A DNA stretch of 64,000 nucleotides from Fidelibacterota bacterium (GCA_014381725.1 JACNLC010000045.1:1-64000); one strand, 5' to 3'; counted from the first letter of the stretch, positions 36,898 to 47,140 are shown. Notes: generated by a model from the sequence alone, not told the origin. Numbers and translations are program-made.

Positions 36898-38346
36898 CTA
36901 TTGTGGTTTTCTATAATTCGGTGATTCTTTTGTAATATTTACATCGTGAGGATGATTCTCTTTTACTCCAGAACTAGTAATTTTTACAAATTTAGCGTTT
37001 TTATGAAACTTATCTATTGTTCTAACACCACAATAACCCATTGAAGCTCTTAATCCTCCAACCAATTGATGTACCGTATCTTTTAGTGGTCCTTTATAAG
37101 GCACCATACCTTCTATTCCTTCTGGAACTAATTTATTAGCTTCGCTACCATCTTGAAAATATCGGTCTTTACTTCCTGCTTTCATCGCAGCGAGAGATCC
37201 CATTCCTCGATATGATTTAAAACTACGACCTTCGTATAAAATATATTCACCAGGACTTTCGTCGGTTCCTGCAAAAACTCCACCGAGCATTACTGAACTC
37301 GCACCTGCTGCTATTGATTTTGCTACATCGCCTGAGTATCGAATTCCTCCATCGGAAATTACTGAAATCCCATATTTTGCAGTAAGTTCACATACATTCT
37401 GAATTGCAGTTAATTGTGGCACTCCAACACCAGCAATCACACGAGTTGTACATATCGAACCAGCACCAATACCTACTTTCACAGCATCAACTCCTGCATC
37501 AATTAATGCCATCGCTCCATCGCCGGTAGCTACATTCCCGGCAATCAATTCAATGTTGGAATATTGCTTTCTGATTTTTTTAATTGTATCCAACACACCT
37601 TTGGAATGTCCGTGAGCAGTATCTACAATTAAAATATCCACTTGTGCTTCTACTAATGCTGAAGCTCTGTCCATAGTATCATCAGAAACTCCAACGGCTG
37701 CACCGACTAATAATCTTCCGTGTTTATCTGCGGAAGCATTGGGATGGCTTTCCTTTTTCAGAATATCTTTAACGGTAATAAGTCCGCACAATGTACCATC
37801 ATCGTCAACGACAAGCAATTTTTCAATTCTGTTTTCCTGAAGGACCGCTTTCGCTTTTTCTAATGTTGTACCCTTTTTTACTGTTACAAGATTCTCACTA
37901 GTCATTCTAGATGTTATTGGTAAATCCAAATTCGTTTCAAAACGGATATCTCGATTAGTCAGGATACCAACAAGCTTTCCTTCATCAACAACTGGTACTC
38001 CAGAAATATGATAAGTTGCCATAATTTCTACTGCATCTCGAATCGTTTTGGTTGAAGGAAGCGTAATCGGATCTAAAATCATTCCACTCTCGGAACGCTT
38101 AACTTTATCCACTTCTTTTGCTTGTTGTTCGATAGACAAATTTTTATGAATAATGCCAACTCCACCTTCTCGAGCTAATGCGATTGCAAGGCGACTTTCT
38201 GTAACGGTATCCATTGCGGCACTGATAATCGGAATGTTCAATGATATTTTGTTGGTTAGTTTTGCTTTAATATCAACTTCTTTCGGTAAAACTTCCGAAT
38301 ATGCCGGTTCTAACAATACATCATCGAATGTTAGTGCTTCTTTCAT
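36898..38346 (-). CDS. guaB: Inosine-5'-monophosphate dehydrogenase
   Basis: 482 residues. A TIM-barrel core ('[20 protein letters not shown]') is interrupted by a CBS pair (about 90-200). The active-site loop is '[17 protein letters not shown]' with catalytic Cys299, and the flap contains '[12 protein letters not shown]'. It oxidises IMP to XMP, the committed step to GMP. It overlaps the upstream ammonia-lyase gene by four bases (ATGA), so the two are co-translated although unrelated in pathway. Confidence 0.97.
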   Translation of the reverse strand: MKEALTFDDVLLEPAYSEVLPKEVDIKAKLTNKISLNIPIISAAMDTVTESRLAIALAREGGVGIIHKNLSIEQQAKEVDKVKRSESGMILDPITLPSTKTIRDAVEIMATYHISGVPVVDEGKLVGILTNRDIRFETNLDLPITSRMTSENLVTVKKGTTLEKAKAVLQENRIEKLLVVDDDGTLCGLITVKDILKKESHPNASADKHGRLLVGAAVGVSDDTMDRASALVEAQVDILIVDTAHGHSKGVLDTIKKIRKQYSNIELIAGNVATGDGAMALIDAGVDAVKVGIGAGSICTTRVIAGVGVPQLTAIQNVCELTAKYGISVISDGGIRYSGDVAKSIAAGASSVMLGGVFAGTDESPGEYILYEGRSFKSYRGMGSLAAMKAGSKDRYFQDGSEANKLVPEGIEGMVPYKGPLKDTVHQLVGGLRASMGYCGVRTIDKFHKNAKFVKITSSGVKENHPHDVNITKESPNYRKPQ

Positions 38347-39866
38347 TCTAAACTCCCTATTACTTTTTCTACTTCTTCAAGTATTTCACAAGATTTAACT
38401 AATTCTTGCATCCGAGTATGATCCGGATACAATGGACGGTCAATATCAAGAAAATCTACATATTTACGGATAATTTCTTTAGCTTTTGTTACTCCAGTGC
38501 CAAAATTATAATCTCTAAAATCTAACGCTTGTGCTGCGGCCATAAATTCAATTCCGAGAATACCGTAAGCATTATCTAATATTTGGAAATTTTTGATTGC
38601 TGTATTCATTCCCATAGACACAAAATCTTCTTGATCTGCGGCGGCTGGTATTGACTGTATTGATGCAGGAGCAGACAATATTCTCTGCTCGACAATCTGC
38701 ATATCAGCAGTATATTGAGACAACATCAAGCCGGAAAACATTCCAGCACCTTTTGTTAAAAAAGCAGGTAACCCCACACTCAAAGCAGGATTATTCAATC
38801 TGTTCATTCTTCGTTCGGATACAACACTCACCATAGTGATTGATACACCAACCATATCCATAGGCAATGATACCGGTGAACCCTGAAAATTCGCGCCAGA
38901 TAATTGCATATTTTCTTCAGGGAAGAAAACAGGATTATCCCCCACACCATTTAATTCAATCTCAACCTGTGAACGAGCATATTCCAATGCGTCATGTGCT
39001 GCACCAATAACTTGAGGAGTAGATCGCATAGAGTAAGCATCCTGCACTTTGCACTTGATTTTGTCTTCTGCAAGGTCTCCATTTTCTACTAATTTTCTGA
39101 TTGCTTTTGCAGACCTGATAGCTCCAACAAATCCGCGTGCTTGATGAAGTTTTGGTAGATACGGTTTCATATTTGCTTTGAGTGCTTCTAACGACATTGC
39201 ACAGGCAATTTCTGCCTGTTTGAACCAACGATTTGTATCATAAATCAAAATTGCACTCATCGCCGTAAGCAAATTGGAACCGTTTATAGTGGCCAAGCCA
39301 TCTCTGGCTTCGAGCCCCGGAACAGGAATCCCGGCTCTGTCTAACGCTTCTTTGCCTTCTAATAATTCACCTTTATAATATGCTTTTCCTTCTCCTAACA
39401 TAAGAAGTGCAATTTGCGACATCGGAGATAAATCACCACACGCACCTACGGAACCCTTTTGACAAACGAACGGAGTTACACCTTTATTCAACATTTCGAT
39501 TAAAGTAATTGTTATTTCGGGTCGGCACCCTGATCGACCTTTTGCGTGAACATTTATCCTACCAGCCATTGCACCACGGACATATTCAATTGGAGCAGGA
39601 TCACCAATACCTGCGGCGTGGTTATAAATCAAATATTTCTGAAAATCTTTTATCTGACTGTCATCCAATACTACTTCAGAAAATTCTCCTATGCCAGTAT
39701 TCACGCCATACATAATTTCGTGTGCTTTAATTTTCTCTTCGAGCATTGCTCTACATTTTTTAATTCGTTCGAGAGCATCAGGATGAAGTTCTACTTTTTC
39801 ATTTAACCGTGCTATGCTAACTAATTTCTCAATTGTTAAGCCTGATCCGTTTAAAATTACTGCCAT
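38343..39866 (-). CDS. Histidine/aromatic amino acid ammonia-lyase with ACG cofactor triad
   Basis: 507 residues, aligning with histidine ammonia-lyase with hardly any gaps in the first half: Tyr53 ('[12 protein letters not shown]'), His83 ('[10 protein letters not shown]') and the MIO site at 142-144. The MIO tripeptide reads Ala-Cys-Gly ('[14 protein letters not shown]') where the family norm is Ala-Ser-Gly. MIO can in principle form from a Cys precursor, as a Ser-to-Cys change in a bacterial HAL is known to keep activity. His83 favours histidine as substrate; an aromatic lyase or aminomutase is possible. No other hut gene is nearby. GAGGAG precedes the ATG. Confidence 0.88.
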   Translation of the reverse strand: MAVILNGSGLTIEKLVSIARLNEKVELHPDALERIKKCRAMLEEKIKAHEIMYGVNTGIGEFSEVVLDDSQIKDFQKYLIYNHAAGIGDPAPIEYVRGAMAGRINVHAKGRSGCRPEITITLIEMLNKGVTPFVCQKGSVGACGDLSPMSQIALLMLGEGKAYYKGELLEGKEALDRAGIPVPGLEARDGLATINGSNLLTAMSAILIYDTNRWFKQAEIACAMSLEALKANMKPYLPKLHQARGFVGAIRSAKAIRKLVENGDLAEDKIKCKVQDAYSMRSTPQVIGAAHDALEYARSQVEIELNGVGDNPVFFPEENMQLSGANFQGSPVSLPMDMVGVSITMVSVVSERRMNRLNNPALSVGLPAFLTKGAGMFSGLMLSQYTADMQIVEQRILSAPASIQSIPAAADQEDFVSMGMNTAIKNFQILDNAYGILGIEFMAAAQALDFRDYNFGTGVTKAKEIIRKYVDFLDIDRPLYPDHTRMQELVKSCEILEEVEKVIGSLE

Positions 39867-39915
39867 TTTAACTCCTCAATTATGTTTATTAAATTAAAGT
39901 ATATTGATATTTCTC

Positions 39916-39942
39916 CTTAAAACAGCAAAAACCACTGTTTCC
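39916..39942 (-). terminator. Possible weak terminator after dinG
   Basis: AAACAG (39920-39925) pairs with CTGTTT (39935-39940); read on the minus strand the hairpin ends in TTTT. The stem is only six pairs, so this is tentative. Confidence 0.35.
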
Positions 39943-39977
39943 AGATGCGCAAATTTATTTTGAGTTTATGTTCTTTT

Positions 39978-42806
39978 CTAAAGGAAATTTTTAGAGCCAA
40001 TAATTACAGATTCAATATCAGTGTATGGCTTTGTAATTGTAACTGGCAAAGAATTTAAAATTACACTTCCATATTGAGACTTTAATAGACGAGGATCTGT
40101 TAATATACAAATCCCGGAATCTTCCATACTTCTAATAAGTCTTCCAAATCCTTGCTTAAATCGAACCGTTGCATCTGGAACCTGAAATCCCATAAACGCA
40201 TTTTCTCCCATTTGTTTATATTTTTCAATATTAGCAATTACTAAAGGTTCTTTTGGATTAGCAAATGGAATTTTTACAATCATTAGAATTTCAACTAAAT
40301 CACCAGGAAAGTCAACTCCTTCCCAAAAACTTGCAGTTCCGATAAGTATTGAATGAGGATGCTTTTTATAACCACGAATCAATGATTTACGATTTCCACC
40401 TGGTAATTGGACAAATAATTTTCTCTCACTCTGAAACATGTTAGAATGCAATAATTCTCGCAATGCTCTAGTTTGGCTATATGCTGTGCATAGCACTAGC
40501 ATTCTACGAGGAATTTCCTTAGATAATCTATCAATTTGTTCTGCAACTGCTCGCATATACTCTGGACTATTTACATTGAGATTTGATGCAAAAGTGAATA
40601 CACTCATTTGATCTTCATAGAAAAACGGAGAATGATAAATTTTCTCTTTTACAGTTTTTTCTTCTGACAATTGATCAATTCCTAAAGATTTTTTTAAGTA
40701 TTTGAATTCATTATCAACAGCTAAGGTTGCTGAACAAACTACTCCGCCAGCTTCTCTGGAAAATATCGTATTTGCTAAAATCGGACTGACATCACGCGGA
40801 GCACAATTCAGAAAAGAATAAATTTTTCTACCTTGCTGAATGAATGAAGACCAAACAATATCTGAGCTATCTACATTCAAAGTGCGTTCGACGATTGTAA
40901 TCAATTCTTGTATATTGTTGAATCTAACTCCAAGCTCTCTGATAAAAGAACGATTTGCTTCTTCGCAATTTTTTTGCAATATTTCGTAAAAATATTCAGT
41001 TTTTTTCTGATAGTCTTTTAGCAATTTCAAAAAGTCAAACGGAGTTGGATATACATCACTAAACTCCGTTTCACCCGAATAATATGTAAATTTTTCTTCG
41101 TAATAAGTAAACTTCTTTCCTGTTTGAAGCTTGTTGTCCCTATATGAATGAAAAAATTCCGTTAATGCTAATTTCAACTCTTTTGAATGATTTTCCAACT
41201 CAATCAAATTATCTTCTAATTCAGGATAATTATTTATCAAATCTTCTATCTTATTTTTGAACAATTTGTTTTTACGAGAAATGAATGAAAATATATCGTT
41301 GAAAGATCTATCTCCCATTTGACAAATCAGTTGATCCCATGCTGCCGCAACTAAATTGTGGCCCTCGTCTATCACATAATTAAATGTATCCGGAAGACCA
41401 GATGTTTTACGCATAACTTCATTGATAAATAACGAATGGTTCACAACAATTACATCGGCTTTGTGAATCTTCTGCCTGATTTTACCAAGAAAACAACCGT
41501 CATTCTTTTCACAGCGATTATTTGTGCAATATCCAGGTTCGCTACGGATTAACCTCCAAACGCGACCAGAATTTCGTAAATTAAATCCTGTGCATTCACT
41601 AATATCACCGGATTTAGTATGTTTTTCCCAAACGAGAATAGGAATGAGACTTTCACAATCGGTTGAAGTTAGAATACTGCTATTATCCAAAATATTTTGT
41701 AGGCGAGTTTTACACAAATAATTTCTGCGACCTTTCAAAATCACAACATTCAAATCCACATTTACGATTTCTGCAAGTTGCGGAATGTCCTTATAAAATA
41801 ATTGATCTTGTAAATTTTTAGTATATGTTGAAACTACAAGCGGTATATCAGTTTGTTTGCGATTTAATATGCCAGCTGATAAATACGCCAAAGATTTCCC
41901 TAATCCTGTTCCAGCTTCGGCAAGTAATATTTCACCTCTCTGAAAAGCATTAAATACATCATCTGCCATATTTATCTGCGTTTTTCTCGGTTCATATCCA
42001 TCCCATTTTTTGGATATTGCTCCACCTTCATCAAACCAATTATTTACAGAATCTGGAATATCTTGATGCTCATCTGAAGATTTGTGTTGAAATATAGAAT
42101 TATTCAATTCTTTTTTTATTGTAGATGAAATAAGTCCGTTAACATTTTTTTCTATTACAGCAGATCGAATTATATTCTTGAACAAGGTTTCATTATAAAT
42201 ACCTGAATTCTGAATAACATCGTAAATTTCTTGAATCACTTGTAATGGATAAGATGATGCTTCGCAGACGAGTTCAGTGAATATCTTGCCAGTGTTTAGA
42301 GTATCAGCTCCTGCTCGATGTGCTCCTTCGCTCGAAATTCCAAAATATTCGCTAATTCCACCCAAATTGAACTCGTGATGAAAAAATAGAAACGCTCGAG
42401 ATAAAGTGTGGGTATCGTAGCATTCAATATTTTCAGGCAAGCGTAAATCGTTTTTATTAAGCTGATTCTCAATAAATCCAATATCAAATCCCACATTATG
42501 CCCAACAAGAGGTGTTGTTCCTATAAAGTCCAATAATTTGGGAAGAATTGTTGCAATTTTTGGAGCATTGTTGACCATCCCGTTTGTTATTCCTGTCAAT
42601 TCTACAATTTCATCAGGAATACGAATTGTTGGTTTTACTAAAGTTGAATACTCTTCTGCTGGTTTTCCATCAACAAAACGATATGCTGATATTTCTGTTA
42701 TTGAATCATTTTGTGGATTTAATCCTGTTGTTTCAAGATCGAAAGCAATGAATTCACTCAGTTTGAGCGATTTCAATAATTCTTTGATATTAAGTTTGTT
42801 TACCAT
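39978..42806 (-). CDS. dinG: DnaQ-like exonuclease fused to DinG-type helicase
   Basis: 942 residues. Residues about 15-180 are a DEDD 3'-5' exonuclease ('FIAFDLETTGLNPQNDSITE', 'LVGHNVGFDIGFIENQL', 'AHRAGADTLNTG'). The rest is an XPD/DinG superfamily 2 helicase: Walker A 'LAEAGTGLGKSLAYLSAG', 'VVNHSLF', DEGH box 'YVIDEGHNLVAAAWDQL', and C-terminal 'QGFGRLIRS'. Several cysteines between Walker A and the DEGH box ('YCTNNRCEKNDGCF') suit an iron-sulfur cluster. The fusion matches the Firmicutes DinG type and not E. coli DinG. The role is probably repair or R-loop/overhang processing. Confidence 0.9.
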   Translation of the reverse strand: MVNKLNIKELLKSLKLSEFIAFDLETTGLNPQNDSITEISAYRFVDGKPAEEYSTLVKPTIRIPDEIVELTGITNGMVNNAPKIATILPKLLDFIGTTPLVGHNVGFDIGFIENQLNKNDLRLPENIECYDTHTLSRAFLFFHHEFNLGGISEYFGISSEGAHRAGADTLNTGKIFTELVCEASSYPLQVIQEIYDVIQNSGIYNETLFKNIIRSAVIEKNVNGLISSTIKKELNNSIFQHKSSDEHQDIPDSVNNWFDEGGAISKKWDGYEPRKTQINMADDVFNAFQRGEILLAEAGTGLGKSLAYLSAGILNRKQTDIPLVVSTYTKNLQDQLFYKDIPQLAEIVNVDLNVVILKGRRNYLCKTRLQNILDNSSILTSTDCESLIPILVWEKHTKSGDISECTGFNLRNSGRVWRLIRSEPGYCTNNRCEKNDGCFLGKIRQKIHKADVIVVNHSLFINEVMRKTSGLPDTFNYVIDEGHNLVAAAWDQLICQMGDRSFNDIFSFISRKNKLFKNKIEDLINNYPELEDNLIELENHSKELKLALTEFFHSYRDNKLQTGKKFTYYEEKFTYYSGETEFSDVYPTPFDFLKLLKDYQKKTEYFYEILQKNCEEANRSFIRELGVRFNNIQELITIVERTLNVDSSDIVWSSFIQQGRKIYSFLNCAPRDVSPILANTIFSREAGGVVCSATLAVDNEFKYLKKSLGIDQLSEEKTVKEKIYHSPFFYEDQMSVFTFASNLNVNSPEYMRAVAEQIDRLSKEIPRRMLVLCTAYSQTRALRELLHSNMFQSERKLFVQLPGGNRKSLIRGYKKHPHSILIGTASFWEGVDFPGDLVEILMIVKIPFANPKEPLVIANIEKYKQMGENAFMGFQVPDATVRFKQGFGRLIRSMEDSGICILTDPRLLKSQYGSVILNSLPVTITKPYTDIESVIIGSKNFL

Positions 42807-42833
42807 TTAATATTATGTTTTCTCTTTTCATTA

Positions 42834-42857
42834 GCAAAAAGCAGGGAGCATTTTCAA
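42834..42857. repeat. Short dispersed word, copy 2
   Basis: GCAAAAAGCAGGGAGCATTT matches the word at 30747-30770. It lies in the 175-base gap between dinG and the reductase gene, followed by AATTATCAATTGTCATTTACAA. A close form of that tail (TTATCAATTGTAAATTATTT) occurs at about 19490-19508. Confidence 0.4.
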
Positions 42858-42981
42858 TTATCAATTGTCATTTACAAGTGCTAATAACCTCTCTTTTTTA
42901 CCACAAAGAAATAAAGTTGAAAGTCATTGATTATAAATCGCAATTCTTCAATCATTATTATTATATCCTTTAAACTTTCTC

Positions 42982-44160
42982 TCAAATTCCAGTAAACACT
43001 TTCACCACATCCAAAATTAATGATGGTTTTTTGGAAACCGCCGCTTTAAATATTTTGGTTAAAGTTCGATTACCAACGGGAATTTTCGCTATTTTTTCAG
43101 CAATACCGTTAAGGTCAGCATCGGAAAATTCGGAAATAGTTTCTTTTATTCTATAAAATCTTTTGTGATTATCGCCAAAAGCTTTCTTTACTTCTTTAGC
43201 ATATTTCTGAAGTTGTTCCGCCGAAGTATCATTTTTCTTGATTGATTCGCTGGCTACTTGTCCTGCAATCCAACCTGATTTCATAGCAGATATAATTCCA
43301 CCTCCGGTCATTGGATTCACAAAATGTGCGGCATCTCCAATCAACATCAAATTATCAGTTATGGGATTTTTCATAGGTTTAGCACACGGAACTCCACCAC
43401 AAACAGTTGTTAGAATTGAAGCGTTAGGATATTCTCTGTCCATAAATTCATCTAACCATTTTTTGGCAGATTTCTGACCATTGAATTTGCCACTAATTCC
43501 AAGTCCGATATTCGCCATACCATTTCCTTTTGGGAATACCCATAAATATCCTCCTGGAGAATATGTTTCGCCCATGTAAAAATCAATTCTGTTTGGATGA
43601 ACATCAACATTGGCAACTGTGTATTGAACACAGGATTCAATATCTTTCATTTTTAACTGCGTTCTAAGTCCAGCCCATCTACCAATACGAGATTCTACTC
43701 CATCAGCACCAATAACTAGTTTTGCACGAATATCTTTTTCTTCTCCAAAATGTTCGACTTTTACACCACAGATTTTATTGTTCTCGACAATTAAATCACT
43801 AACATACGCTTTGGTATATATTTCTGTACCTTTGTCGGATGCAATTTGTGCTAAATCGTAATCAAATATTCGCCTGTTTAAAATAAATCCTTGTTGTGAT
43901 GTTAAATGAGCATCAATTTTTGTTCCATTTGGAGATATTAATCTAAACTCTGATATTTTAGTAGCAATCCACGAATCTCTTGGCTCTACGAATTGACGAA
44001 GACCGCCCTCACTAACTGCCTCCCCACATCTGACAGGATAACCAATATCTCTATCCTTTTCGAGAATGCAAACGCTAACACTGGATTCTGCAATCATTTT
44101 ACCAGCAATTGAACCAGCAGGACCACCACCTACAATTATAACATCATAATTAGTTTTCAT
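42982..44160 (-). CDS. Geranylgeranyl-reductase-family flavoprotein
   Basis: 392 residues. N-terminal FAD-binding 'DVIIVGGGPAGSIAGKM' (6-22), the family hallmark 'GYPVRCGEAVSEGGL' (CGE 45-47), and the second FAD motif 'LMLIGDAAHFVNPMTGGGII'. Members reduce double bonds of geranylgeranyl chains: in archaeal ether lipids, in chlorophyll, or in menaquinone side chains (MenJ). The start overlaps the end of a ferredoxin gene by 11 bases, so the electron donor is probably made with it. A UbiA prenyltransferase follows upstream in the same transcript. Which isoprenoid is reduced cannot be read from sequence. Confidence 0.88.
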   Translation of the reverse strand: MKTNYDVIIVGGGPAGSIAGKMIAESSVSVCILEKDRDIGYPVRCGEAVSEGGLRQFVEPRDSWIATKISEFRLISPNGTKIDAHLTSQQGFILNRRIFDYDLAQIASDKGTEIYTKAYVSDLIVENNKICGVKVEHFGEEKDIRAKLVIGADGVESRIGRWAGLRTQLKMKDIESCVQYTVANVDVHPNRIDFYMGETYSPGGYLWVFPKGNGMANIGLGISGKFNGQKSAKKWLDEFMDREYPNASILTTVCGGVPCAKPMKNPITDNLMLIGDAAHFVNPMTGGGIISAMKSGWIAGQVASESIKKNDTSAEQLQKYAKEVKKAFGDNHKRFYRIKETISEFSDADLNGIAEKIAKIPVGNRTLTKIFKAAVSKKPSLILDVVKVFTGI

Positions 44161-44329
44161 CTACAACCTCCAATACTTCGATTGGACAAATTTCTACACA
44201 GAGTTTACAATCTGTGCATATTTCGTTGTTTATTGAAATTGATGCTTCTTTTAATTCGATGCAGTCCACAGGACAAACAGAAACACAAGTCCCACAAAAA
44301 TCACATTTATTTTTTTTTATGTTTATCAT
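44150..44329 (-). CDS. 2[4Fe-4S] ferredoxin, small gene
   Basis: A 59-residue ferredoxin beginning MINIKKNKCDFCGTCVSVCP. The two cluster motifs are complete: Cys9-x2-Cys12-x2-Cys15-x3-Cys19-Pro and Cys38-x2-Cys41-x2-Cys44-x3-Cys48-Pro. It sits between the UbiA gene (stop 19 bases upstream of its start) and the reductase gene, which it overlaps by 11 bases. In Methanosarcina a ferredoxin gene next to geranylgeranyl reductase is known to supply electrons for full saturation, and the same arrangement here suggests the same job. No strong Shine-Dalgarno is visible; translation may couple to ubiA. Confidence 0.9.
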   Translation of the reverse strand: MINIKKNKCDFCGTCVSVCPVDCIELKEASISINNEICTDCKLCVEICPIEVLEVVDEN

Positions 44330-44348
44330 ATTATTTTTATTGTTGTAT

Positions 44349-45350
44349 CTAACCTTCTACTACAAAAGTAGGGTAATGCAAATCAAATCTATGCCAATAA
44401 TAGTATTTACTCAAATAAAACACAATAAATACCGCTGGAAATAACCACGGATAAACAACCATCACAAAAAATGATAGTAAGAAAATAGAATAGCGAATTG
44501 TTCTAAGAACATCACTTTCTTTTCTTCTGAATATAGTTACAATGTAAAATGGTAGTGCTACAATCGTAGCTGTTGAACTAATTGGATCACTCAGTTTTAA
44601 CCCGACAACAAATGCGATTAAAACCAAAATAGTTGCTAATACAATTGTTGGAAGAAATCCGAATTTCACTGCAAATGTAGTCGCATTAGTTTCAGAATCC
44701 CCTTTTCTATCTGGGATTGTGGTCAATAGCGATACAGCAATAAAACACAAGATATACGGAGATAGCGAAGTGAATAAGTCCAAATTGATTGATGAGAAAA
44801 ATCCAATGCCTTCTTCCGAAAACGCCATAACCCATCCAGCAAAATAGAGAAGGAATCCTGCTATCGCATTGATTACAGCACCAATAATCGGTTTCTTTTT
44901 GGCTTCGAGTGGTTTCAGATTGTATAAAACTCCCCAAAATAAAAATAATAACAAACCTATTAGTAGAATTCCAAAGTTCACAATTATTAAAGATAATATT
45001 CCAATGCCCAACGAAATTTTCATTATCAGTTCAGCTTTTGTTATTTTAATCTTATTTCCAACAATAAATAATTTTTTATTGACATTGTCGCTATCTACAT
45101 CTTTAATCTGATTTAAAATAAATGTACTCGCAGAAATAAATGAAAATCCAATAAACAGAATAAACACTTTCACATCAAATGCAACCAACCAAATCGGATA
45201 TTCAGTAAATTGCATTTTTGCCATTGCCATTCCAACGACAATCATCACCCAAACCGGAAAAAATAGCGTTGGTCTTAACAAAAATAATATATCAAATACC
45301 GGTACTATTTTTCTGTGGATCGGATTATTTTTCAAAAACTTTTTTATCAT
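44349..45350 (-). CDS. UbiA-superfamily prenyltransferase
   Basis: 333 residues with about nine membrane helices. First aspartate motif 'NQIKDVDSDNVNKK' (Asp84 and Asp88), second 'TIPDRKGDSETNATTFAVKF' (Asp214 and Asp218). These bind the prenyl diphosphate through Mg2+. The ATG at 45350 has AGAGGA upstream; a longer reading would lie deeper inside purF. Relatives include menaquinone MenA, chlorophyll synthase and archaeal digeranylgeranylglyceryl-phosphate synthase. The acceptor is not identifiable by eye. The first motif lacks the RP..R that often follows it. Its neighbours (ferredoxin, geranylgeranyl reductase) favour a lipid or quinone whose prenyl chain is later saturated. Confidence 0.87.
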   Translation of the reverse strand: MIKKFLKNNPIHRKIVPVFDILFLLRPTLFFPVWVMIVVGMAMAKMQFTEYPIWLVAFDVKVFILFIGFSFISASTFILNQIKDVDSDNVNKKLFIVGNKIKITKAELIMKISLGIGILSLIIVNFGILLIGLLLFLFWGVLYNLKPLEAKKKPIIGAVINAIAGFLLYFAGWVMAFSEEGIGFFSSINLDLFTSLSPYILCFIAVSLLTTIPDRKGDSETNATTFAVKFGFLPTIVLATILVLIAFVVGLKLSDPISSTATIVALPFYIVTIFRRKESDVLRTIRYSIFLLSFFVMVVYPWLFPAVFIVFYLSKYYYWHRFDLHYPTFVVEG

Positions 45351-46701
45351 TTTGTCCTCTAATTTTAATTGGATAGCTCCCAGAAAAACACGCCGTACAG
45401 AAATTATCTCCGTCAATACTCATTGATCTCAACAATCCCTCAAGGGATAGGTATTGAAGGGTATCTACATCAATAACTTTTTTAATATCTTCAAGCTCGC
45501 GACCATTTGCTACTAATTCTTCTTTGGTTGGAAAATCCATTCCATAAAAACAAGGATATCGAACAGGTGGTGAGCTTATTCGGACATGAACCTTTTTCAC
45601 ACCACCATCACGAAGAAGTTTTGCGAGCTTTTTTAGAGTAGTTCCACGGACTATGGAATCATCCACAATTACCACTTCCCTATCGTTGAGCACTCCTTTA
45701 ACTGTATTGAATTTCAATCTAACAGATAAGTCACGAAGTTTCTGTGAAGGAAATATAAATGTCCTCCCCACATAATGATTTCGGATTAGACCGATATCAT
45801 ATTTTGTATCCGACCGACGAGAATATCCCAATGCACAAGTATTGCTTGAGTCTGGAACAGAAATCACAATATCTGCAGTATCAATACTACTTTCTTCTGC
45901 TAACACTTTCCCAAATTTCCGCCGGAGTTTATCCACATTTTCTCCAAATATTTTAGAATCCGGGCGAGAAAAGTAGATATATTCAAATATACAATGCTTC
46001 GTTGGTTTCTTCTCGGTAAATTGTTTTGAACGCAACCCGTTTTTGTCAATTATTACCATTTCACCAGGTTCTATATCGCGTATAAAATAAGCACCGAGTA
46101 AATCCAAAGCACAAGTTTCTGATGCTAAAATTGTAGTCTCTCCGAGTTTTCCCAAACACAAAGGTCTTATTCCGTGTGGATCTCTTGCAGCAATTAGTTC
46201 ATTTTCAGTAATCACGAGTAATGAATAAGCACCTTCAATTTTCTGAAGTGCTTTTTCTAATCGTACATCAACCGTTTCGCCTTCTTCGTGAGCCATAAGA
46301 TGAATTATAATCTCTGTATCGGTAGTAGTTTGGAAAATTGCTCCGTTTTTTTGAAGTTCCTTCCTAATCTCAGCAATATTCACTAAGTTACCATTATGAG
46401 CAATTGAAATCGTGGAATCATCAATATTGAACATTAACGGACCAACATTTTTGGGGTCGTCATTACCAGTAGTTGAATATCTTGTATGTCCAATTGCACA
46501 ATCACCGGGAAGTTCATTAAATATGTCGTGATTATGAAATACATCAGACACCAATCCAAGCCCCATATGGCGATGGAGGCTACCGTCATTTGAGGAGACA
46601 ATTCCAGCACCCTCTTGACCACGATGTTGTTGGGCATATAAGCCCATATAAGTCAATGTTGATGCTTCAGGATTTCCAAATATCCCCATTATACCGCACA
46701 T
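45325..46701 (-). CDS. purF: Amidophosphoribosyltransferase
   Basis: 458 residues. It begins MCGIMGIFG, so the nucleophile Cys2 becomes N-terminal after Met removal without a propeptide. The class II glutaminase domain ('QHRGQEGAGIVS', 'GHTRYSTTG') is followed by the PRTase motif 'VVIVDDSIVRGTTLKKLAKL'. Cysteines in 'KHCIFEYIYFSRP', 'RYPCFYGMDFP' and 'NFCTACFSGSYP' correspond to the [4Fe-4S] ligands of the Bacillus-type enzyme. It catalyses the first step of purine synthesis. Its 3' end overlaps the ubiA start by 26 bases. Confidence 0.96.
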   Translation of the reverse strand: MCGIMGIFGNPEASTLTYMGLYAQQHRGQEGAGIVSSNDGSLHRHMGLGLVSDVFHNHDIFNELPGDCAIGHTRYSTTGNDDPKNVGPLMFNIDDSTISIAHNGNLVNIAEIRKELQKNGAIFQTTTDTEIIIHLMAHEEGETVDVRLEKALQKIEGAYSLLVITENELIAARDPHGIRPLCLGKLGETTILASETCALDLLGAYFIRDIEPGEMVIIDKNGLRSKQFTEKKPTKHCIFEYIYFSRPDSKIFGENVDKLRRKFGKVLAEESSIDTADIVISVPDSSNTCALGYSRRSDTKYDIGLIRNHYVGRTFIFPSQKLRDLSVRLKFNTVKGVLNDREVVIVDDSIVRGTTLKKLAKLLRDGGVKKVHVRISSPPVRYPCFYGMDFPTKEELVANGRELEDIKKVIDVDTLQYLSLEGLLRSMSIDGDNFCTACFSGSYPIKIRGQNDKKVFEK

Positions 46702-46702
46702 A

Positions 46703-47137
46703 TTATTCTCTCTCCGTATCTAATTCAATCGTTTGATTTTCTATTTTCGAAGTATCCATTTCACTTTCTGTAAAATTTTCTGCTATTACATTCTTTTTTG
46801 GGAAAGTAGATAACTGGGCATCTACATAAGCATCCAGCATTCCCATTACAAATAATCCAACCATCCACCACGCCCAAGTGTTTCGTTTCCCGATTGATGT
46901 TGAATTTTTATATTCTACAAATTTACTTGTGGCGTAATATTCTGCGGACATAAACCCAACTGCTTTGATGTATTTACCATTGTAAATTTGACCAAGTCCT
47001 GGAATAACGCTTAATTTCCAAGCCAGTTTCGGATTTTTTATTTTTGTCGAATCAATATAACTTTCCTGCGAAAAACTGAAATTAATCAGAAATAATCCGA
47101 TTATCATAAAAATAAGCAGTTTAGTTAATAGTTTCAC
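46703..47137 (-). CDS. DUF5683-like small membrane protein
   Basis: 144 residues. Signal peptide or first helix (residues 5-24), then 'SVIPGLGQIYNGKYIKAVGF', which is the landmark of this family, and a second hydrophobic stretch ending 'MGMLDAYVDAQLS'. A charged tail follows. Function is not established; such proteins sit in the cell envelope of FCB bacteria. It lies one base from purF and three from ridA. A larger protein with the same landmark is encoded at 56.9-57.9 kb. Confidence 0.8.
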   Translation of the reverse strand: MKLLTKLLIFMIIGLFLINFSFSQESYIDSTKIKNPKLAWKLSVIPGLGQIYNGKYIKAVGFMSAEYYATSKFVEYKNSTSIGKRNTWAWWMVGLFVMGMLDAYVDAQLSTFPKKNVIAENFTESEMDTSKIENQTIELDTERE

Positions 47138-47140
47138 AGT

